The notes under the pieces were generated by a model, which saw only the letters and a list, made by a program, of their open reading frames with translations, searched no databases and was not told the DNA's origin. A DNA stretch of 9,891 nucleotides from an uncultured Coriobacteriaceae bacterium (GTDB lineage Bacteria; Actinomycetota; Coriobacteriia; Coriobacteriales; UMGS124), in NCBI GenBank assembly GCA_900539345.1, contig UQBS01000079.1, forward strand, positions 1 to 9,891. Direction: 5' to 3'. Below are positions 5,902-9,891 of the stretch, in pieces. Position 1 is the stretch's first letter, and each line of letters begins with the position of its first letter. A program made the translations under genes and the position numbers.

Positions 5902-6903
5902 ATGTCGCATTCCATCCTCATGCCGCTTGTCAACAGCCCGTTTGCCTTGGGTGAAGCCCAGGGGTGCGCCGAGTCATTTGCCGACGCCGACGAGCGCGCC
6001 ATTGCGATGGCGGAGCTCGCGTACTTTCAGGGCCGGCCCGAAGACGCCGCCGCTTTGTCCCGCCCTTACCTCGAGGCTCCCGACGTGGCCCTGCGCAGCT
6101 CCGCATGCTTCATCTTCGCCTATGCCAGTTTGCCGCTTGGCCAGGTTGCCCAGACCCGCTATGCCCTTGACGTGCTGGAACGTCAGGCTCAAACCGCGAG
6201 CGAAAAGGACCGCCCCGCTGCCATCTTTGCCCGCGATGCCGCGTTCTCGCTGCTTCATCTCGACGTGCCCGACGCCTTGGCCACGAACGACCTATCCCGT
6301 AAATCGCTGATGCCCCGGCTTGGAGAAGGCGTCAAGCTGTTTCTCTCCTATGTCCGCGCCCACCAGGCATATCTTGCCGGCGACTACGCCTACTCGTTGG
6401 GCATCGCCGAAGGGGCGCTGGGCATGGCGACTGCGCTGCGGCCGATTCCCGCCCTTTACCTGCACCTTGTGTGCTGCATGGATGCCATGTCGCTCAAAAA
6501 GGTGGCCTACGCCAAGGAGCTGTTCCACCGCGCGTGGTCGCTTGCCGCCCCCGATGGGCTTATCCAGGGCTTGGCCGAGCACCACGGTCTGCTCGGGGGT
6601 CTCATCGAGACGTGCATCAAACCGGTCGACCCCACGCTGTATCGGCGCATCATCGACATCACGTATCGCTTCAGCGCTGGCTGGCGGCGTGTGCACAACC
6701 CGTGGACCGGCGAGGATGTGGCCGACAACCTCAGCACCACGGAGTTCTCCATCGCCATGCTCGTCAACCGCGGCTGGTCTGTTCGCGAGGTGGCGGAGTT
6801 CCTCGACATCTCGCAAAACACGGTGAAGACGCACTTGAAAGGCGTCTACCAAAAGCTTGGCATCACAAGCCGCAAAGGGCTCTCCGGATTCATGCTGCGA
6901 TGA
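5902..6903 (+). CDS. LuxR-family regulator with helical N-terminal domain
   Basis: The 333-residue protein has a long alpha-helical N-terminal region with TPR-like helix pairs (for example 29-57, 63-99, 142-178, 183-216) and no membrane segment. It ends in a LuxR/GerE helix-turn-helix at 278-333 (STTEFSIAMLVNRGWSV, then ISQNTVKTHLKGVYQKLG). It should be a cytoplasmic DNA-binding regulator with a ligand- or protein-binding helical domain, in broad terms similar to the C-terminal half of MalT-type activators, but without a visible ATPase domain. The start is fixed by GGGAGG, 7 bases before the ATG at 5902. The frame is open back to 5470, but that stretch runs antisense to the MarR remnant and is not protein-like. 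Target genes are unknown; the acidic Tat protein gene 232 bases downstream is one candidate. Confidence 0.82.
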   Translation: MSHSILMPLVNSPFALGEAQGCAESFADADERAIAMAELAYFQGRPEDAAALSRPYLEAPDVALRSSACFIFAYASLPLGQVAQTRYALDVLERQAQTASEKDRPAAIFARDAAFSLLHLDVPDALATNDLSRKSLMPRLGEGVKLFLSYVRAHQAYLAGDYAYSLGIAEGALGMATALRPIPALYLHLVCCMDAMSLKKVAYAKELFHRAWSLAAPDGLIQGLAEHHGLLGGLIETCIKPVDPTLYRRIIDITYRFSAGWRRVHNPWTGEDVADNLSTTEFSIAMLVNRGWSVREVAEFLDISQNTVKTHLKGVYQKLGITSRKGLSGFMLR

Positions 6904-7027
6904 GGAGCACGCTTCGGAGATTGTCGCTCGGGCCCCGCTTTTCCGGAAGGCCTCGGCCCCCATCCTCCAGAGTCACCCGTTTTCCCCCTGATTGGTGTGA
7001 GGGACCCTGTTTTCCTGCTTGATATCC

Positions 7028-7055
7028 TTGCATTCATGCAGGTAAACGGGATACA
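7028..7055 (+). promoter_or_regulatory. Candidate promoter for the acidic Tat protein gene
   Basis: TTGCAT (7028-7033) and GATACA (7050-7055) are spaced by 16 bases. The small dyad TGCAT-TC-ATGCA (7029-7040) overlaps the -35 box and could be a regulator site. It lies about 80 bases before the start codon at 7136. Confidence 0.35.
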
Positions 7056-7135
7056 CGCTGCCGTCAGCCCGCGCTCGCGCGTATGTCGGCTCGCCGCCCT
7101 GTGCTTTGGCCACTTTCGAGGAAAGGGGACGCACG

Positions 7136-8842
7136 ATGACGAACAAGACCAGCACGCGCAGGAGTTTTGTCGCAACGGCCGGAGCCCTCGCGCTGGGCGC
7201 CGCCGCCACGCACGTAGCCCGCGCCTTCGCCGACGAGGACGTCGAGCTTGCAGAGGACCCTGTCGAGCCCGCCGAGGACCTCGAGCCGACCGAGGACGAG
7301 GAATGGTTCCCGCCTGAGGACGAGGAGGTGTGGCTGTCCCCCGAGGAGGCCGAAAATCTCGATGTGGTCTGGGAGGACGGGGACTACCTCGAGGACCCGC
7401 TGGAGTATTTCCCACCCATTGAGCTGGAAGAAGACTCCCCCTACCTTGACTTGGACGAGGACGAGGCGGCGATTGTTGGCGCCGACGTCATGTTCAACTA
7501 CGTGCCCGACGTCGACGGCTTGAACGCGGTCCTTGAGGACATCGTCTTCAACGCCTTGAAGTCCTTGGGCAAAACGGCCTGGAACACGGCTATGAATTAC
7601 GGCAAGAGCCAGTTCATGGACATCGTGTTCGGCTCAGACGACTCCTCCGCGCAAATCATCTCCAAGCTCGATGAGATCCAAAACAAGCTCGACTCCATGG
7701 ACGCGACACTGCGCGCTGTCTATGCGCTTCTCGAAACAGACAAGCTCAAGGGGCAAATCGACGACTTCATGAACAAGTACGCGGGTCCCACCAACCGCTA
7801 CACCGAGCTTATCGGCGGCGAGCTCGACCAGATGGACAAGGACTATGTGGGCAATGAGTCCGGCCTGCTCGCGGCTCGTCTGAGATTTGCCGAGAACGTC
7901 TTGTTCCCGGGCTCCGGCAAAGACAACTACAAGGTCGGCGGCAAGCAAACGCTTCTTGCCTTTGTGGACGAAATGGCCGGGGCGCTGCTCGACACGCAGC
8001 AAAGGACGGGGACGAACGTGGTCGGGGCGTTTGACGAGCTGTGCATACGTGAGTATCGCTGGGAGCACCAGGCCTACGACGCCCGCCAGCAGTTCCGCGA
8101 CTACGCATGCTCGCGGTTCGTCATGATGGCGTCGTACCTGCTCGTGTGCCTGCGCGACTATCTTGAGTCGCATGCCGATCAGCGGGCGAGCGGCGGCCCT
8201 GGCGAGGAGGATTATCGGCAGGCATATGTGGCCCTGGGCGACCTGTTTGGCACGAACGCCCAGGCAGCGGTGGACGCGGCTACCGGCGGCAACCTGATTG
8301 TCGAGAACGGAGCCATGACGCCCGAGGGCAAGTACGGCACCATCTTGCAGATGTTCGAAGACGGTCAAGTGGTCCGGCGCGAGGGAGTCAGGCGCTTTCA
8401 GGTTCCGGGGTGCGAGTTCGAGCTCAATCCCACGGCCTGCACCGTGCGCTCCTGCGAGAAGGGCGGCACGCAGCAGAGGCAGTTCATCCAGGATGCGACC
8501 GGCAAGCCCGTGATGAGCGCAGACGTCGTGTCGCGTCTCGTGCGTGGCTATGGCGGGGACATCTCGCTGAAATACGCCCTGTTCGACAGCGAAGAGGGTA
8601 ACGTGGCTAGCCCCAGCGGCATGGACTCCATCGATATCTTTGCCCTCGACGAGCCGATACGCAAAAAGAAGATCAAGCGAAGCGACGGGTACAACACCGT
8701 GGTGTACGGCTACTATTACCTCAAAGTGGCGAAAGATTCGGGCGCCGGTGCCGAGGCCGAGTTTGCCGAATCCACCACGCAAGGCAACAAGACGAAGTGG
8801 ATCTGGCGCGAGGTCGACGCCATCGCGGTGTACATGGCCTAG
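7136..8842 (+). CDS. Tat-exported acidic protein of unknown function
   Basis: The 568-residue protein starts with a Tat signal (TRRSFVATAGALALG, residues 7-21) and a likely cleavage after AFA at 30-32. Residues 33-111 are extremely acidic: nearly half are Asp or Glu and none is Lys, Arg or His. A helical region follows with a hydrophobic start (about 127-165) and a probable coiled coil (SAQIISKLDEIQNKLDSMD, 171-189). A larger mixed domain then carries six cysteines (303, 325, 338, 426, 435, 440). The C-terminal part (about 415-568) looks beta-rich, ending in alternating aromatic segments such as YGYYYLKVA. I do not recognise the family. The helix-then-beta layout is reminiscent of pore-forming or surface-binding proteins, but that is only an impression. 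The ATG at 7136 has AAGGGG 7 bases upstream; a TTG at 7106 is less likely. The product should be released or stay at the cell surface. Confidence 0.8.
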   Translation: MTNKTSTRRSFVATAGALALGAAATHVARAFADEDVELAEDPVEPAEDLEPTEDEEWFPPEDEEVWLSPEEAENLDVVWEDGDYLEDPLEYFPPIELEEDSPYLDLDEDEAAIVGADVMFNYVPDVDGLNAVLEDIVFNALKSLGKTAWNTAMNYGKSQFMDIVFGSDDSSAQIISKLDEIQNKLDSMDATLRAVYALLETDKLKGQIDDFMNKYAGPTNRYTELIGGELDQMDKDYVGNESGLLAARLRFAENVLFPGSGKDNYKVGGKQTLLAFVDEMAGALLDTQQRTGTNVVGAFDELCIREYRWEHQAYDARQQFRDYACSRFVMMASYLLVCLRDYLESHADQRASGGPGEEDYRQAYVALGDLFGTNAQAAVDAATGGNLIVENGAMTPEGKYGTILQMFEDGQVVRREGVRRFQVPGCEFELNPTACTVRSCEKGGTQQRQFIQDATGKPVMSADVVSRLVRGYGGDISLKYALFDSEEGNVASPSGMDSIDIFALDEPIRKKKIKRSDGYNTVVYGYYYLKVAKDSGAGAEAEFAESTTQGNKTKWIWREVDAIAVYMA

Positions 8843-8914
8843 CGCTCCCGGTGGCCCGCGCGGTCAATGCGCGGACGCCGGCGGTGCCGAAAGCGGCGAG
8901 ATGCCCTAACACGA

Positions 8915-8943
8915 GGCCCTCCCGTCCACGAGGCGGGAGGGCC
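8915..8943 (+). terminator. Terminator-like hairpin after the acidic Tat protein gene
   Basis: GGCCCTCCCG (8915-8924) pairs perfectly with CGGGAGGGCC (8934-8943), and two further inner pairs leave a 5-base loop. It lies 72 bases after the stop codon. No run of T follows. Confidence 0.6.
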
Positions 8944-8947
8944 GGCC

Positions 8948-9026
8948 GTTGATTGTGGCGGGAGTCCCCTGGACCGCCTGACGCGGCCATCCCAAGGCCG
9001 TGGCGAGAGACTCCAGCGCAATCAAC
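8948..9026. ncRNA. Long nested hairpin, candidate structured RNA
   Basis: Four stems stack in one hairpin. GTTGATTGTG (8948-8957) pairs with CGCAATCAAC (9017-9026, one G-T pair). GGAGTC (8961-8966) pairs with GACTCC (9009-9014). CGCC (8975-8978) pairs with GGCG (9002-9005). GCGGCC (8983-8988) pairs with GGCCGT (8996-9001) around a 7-base loop. Internal loops separate the stems. It lies between two convergent genes, so it leads neither. The strand is unknown, and it could be a small RNA, a mobile-repeat remnant or a transcript end. Confidence 0.5.
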
Positions 9027-9083
9027 TCTGCGGTATGTTGTCTGGAGTGACATATGCCCATGGTTCATAAGCTGGCATTTCTT

Positions 9084-9118
9084 GCCCCATCGTCCTGTTG
9101 CTGGACAGGCGGTGGGGC
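9084..9118. other. Two-part hairpin in the 8843-9282 gap
   Basis: GCCCCATCG (9084-9092) pairs with CGGTGGGGC (9110-9118, one G-T pair). Inside it, CCTGT (9094-9098) pairs with ACAGG (9105-9109). Only TTG follows on the plus strand, so it is not a clear terminator. Confidence 0.5.
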
Positions 9119-9143
9119 TTGTCGTGTGATGGGCGCTGTGGCG

Positions 9144-9205
9144 GTGACACGGCCAGCCACCGGCGTTGCGAGGCGCTGCCGCATGGCTGGCTGATCCCGT
9201 GTCGC
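9144..9205. other. Long bulged hairpin in the 8843-9282 gap
   Basis: GTGACACGG (9144-9152) and CCAGCCA (9153-9159) pair with TGGCTGG (9184-9190) and CCGTGTCGC (9197-9205), with one wobble pair and a 6-base bulge at 9191-9196. A further 5-bp stem (9161-9165 with 9174-9178) sits inside. A smaller stem, GCCGCC (9228-9233) with GGCGGC (9263-9268), follows. No frame in 8843-9282 encodes a recognisable protein. Confidence 0.5.
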
Positions 9206-9282
9206 ACGTGGAGTGCCGACTTTGCGAGCCGCCGCACTTTGGTTGCGCGTCTCCGTGCGCGTGGCGGCGGCGCCTCAAGGCG

Positions 9283-9891
9283 TTACCGCTTTGCCACATA
9301 CTCCCGCACGCGGGCCGACAGCTCGGCAAGCTCCTCGGGGGTCTTTTCCTCCAGGTGTTCAAGGCTGTCGATGAAGTTTGCCAAAGTGTCTTTCTGCCGA
9401 GCTTTGATGAGGTTGGAGCAATAGTTGACCACCACGCCAGTGATGAGCGCGATGTAGAAGATGCTGAAGATGCTCAGCACCACGGTCGAGGCACGCGCAA
9501 TTGGTCCCGCGGCCTCGACATCGCCGAAGCCGATGGTGGAAATGGCCTCAAAGCTGAACCACATGCCGTCGCCGAAGGTGAGGCATCCTGGGTCGGCAAG
9601 CCAAACCATGAGCGAGCAGAAGAGGAAGAGCACGCCGAATATGGCCGTGATGTGCGCAAACCCCGTGTGCCGCAAGATGTTGCCGAGCATGCGCGCGTTG
9701 CGCAAAATGGGGTGCTTCGGCCTGATCGCGGACATGCGATCGAGTTCGCGCTCGGGCACGCAATCGAGTTTGTGCTCGGTAATGCGGCCGGTTGATGGGG
9801 CTTTTCTGGCTTGAGAGGCGGAGGAGTTGGGTTCAGCTGCGGGCTCTGCCGAGCCTGCCGCCTCGTGTGCCAAGGGCTGCTGCTCGTTAGT
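9283..9891 (-). CDS. Two-helix potassium channel-like protein, 5' end outside window
   Basis: The visible 202 residues run off the window edge without a stop, so the start is unknown; TTG at 9873 and ATG at 9735 are the in-window options, neither with a clear ribosome binding site. Counting from 9873, an N-terminal disordered part (to about 45) leads to a first membrane helix (71-92). A pore loop with the selectivity filter TIGFGD (113-118) follows, then a second helix (about 125-152) and a cytoplasmic helical tail (158-196). This is the ion-channel-2 layout of small potassium channels; TIGFGD is an accepted variant of TVGYGD. No RCK or TrkA-N nucleotide-binding domain follows, so gating may depend on the short tail or the long N terminus. 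It should form a tetramer in the cytoplasmic membrane. It faces the acidic Tat gene across the structured 8843-9282 gap, with no sign of a functional link. Confidence 0.82.
   Translation of the reverse strand, partial: TNEQQPLAHEAAGSAEPAAEPNSSASQARKAPSTGRITEHKLDCVPERELDRMSAIRPKHPILRNARMLGNILRHTGFAHITAIFGVLFLFCSLMVWLADPGCLTFGDGMWFSFEAISTIGFGDVEAAGPIARASTVVLSIFSIFYIALITGVVVNYCSNLIKARQKDTLANFIDSLEHLEEKTPEELAELSARVREYVAKR
9735..9782. repeat. 24-bp imperfect tandem repeat inside the channel gene
   Basis: Two adjacent 24-base units (9735-9758 and 9759-9782) match at 18 positions and share the core ATCGAGTT. On the coding strand they give two 8-residue units, TEHKLDCV and PERELDRM, just before the membrane domain. 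This suggests a small duplication in the N-terminal linker. Confidence 0.6.

Noticed and set aside
7634..8782. 382-codon open frame on the minus strand
   Set aside because: It is antisense to the Tat-exported acidic protein, which has a proper signal peptide and ribosome binding site.
8948..9026. tRNA or known riboswitch
   Set aside because: There is no cloverleaf, anticodon or T-loop motif, and it does not lead a gene on either strand; I could not match it to any riboswitch I know.
9166..9795. Plus-strand open frame opposite the channel gene
   Set aside because: It is antisense to a protein with a clear TIGFGD selectivity filter and two membrane helices.

Overview
The window is high-GC DNA with long GC-rich codons. 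It carries Tat-exported flavoproteins, an EFR1-type flavodoxin-ferredoxin and membrane-bound LuxR regulators. That combination is typical of strictly anaerobic gut Actinomycetota of the class Coriobacteriia, most likely family Eggerthellaceae. The placement is inferred from gene content and codon style; no rRNA or marker gene is present.

Layout. Positions 1-211 hold what looks like a frameshifted tail of an upstream gene, then a good ribosome binding site. 212-991 (+) encodes an EFR1-family protein with a flavodoxin-like domain and two 4Fe-4S clusters. 992-1455 is non-coding, with hairpins and short repeats. 1456-1887 (-) encodes a YjdF-family protein. Its leader (about 1888-2002) folds as a riboswitch-like RNA, with a 10-bp hairpin closing over the ribosome binding site and start codon. 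2286-3779 (+) encodes a Tat-exported FAD-dependent reductase-like protein, ending in a strong terminator shared with the converging gene 3889-5361 (-), a 490-residue multi-pass membrane LuxR regulator. Between that gene and a second, soluble LuxR-type regulator (5902-6903, +) lie a near-perfect 16-bp dyad and the remains of a MarR-family gene. 7136-8842 (+) encodes a Tat-exported, very acidic protein of unknown function. 8843-9282 has no convincing gene but several long nested hairpins. 9283 to the window end (-) is a two-helix potassium-channel-like protein that runs off the edge.

How the genes may work together. The FAD reductase and the membrane LuxR protein are a convergent pair. In Eggerthella lenta, membrane LuxR proteins of this kind control neighbouring oxidoreductase genes, so the pair is a plausible substrate-sensing and reduction unit. 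The substrate is unknown, and the reductase lacks the residues expected of a fumarate reductase. The strongest candidates for undescribed biology are the yjdF leader with its start-codon hairpin, the structured 8843-9282 region, and the acidic Tat-exported protein.
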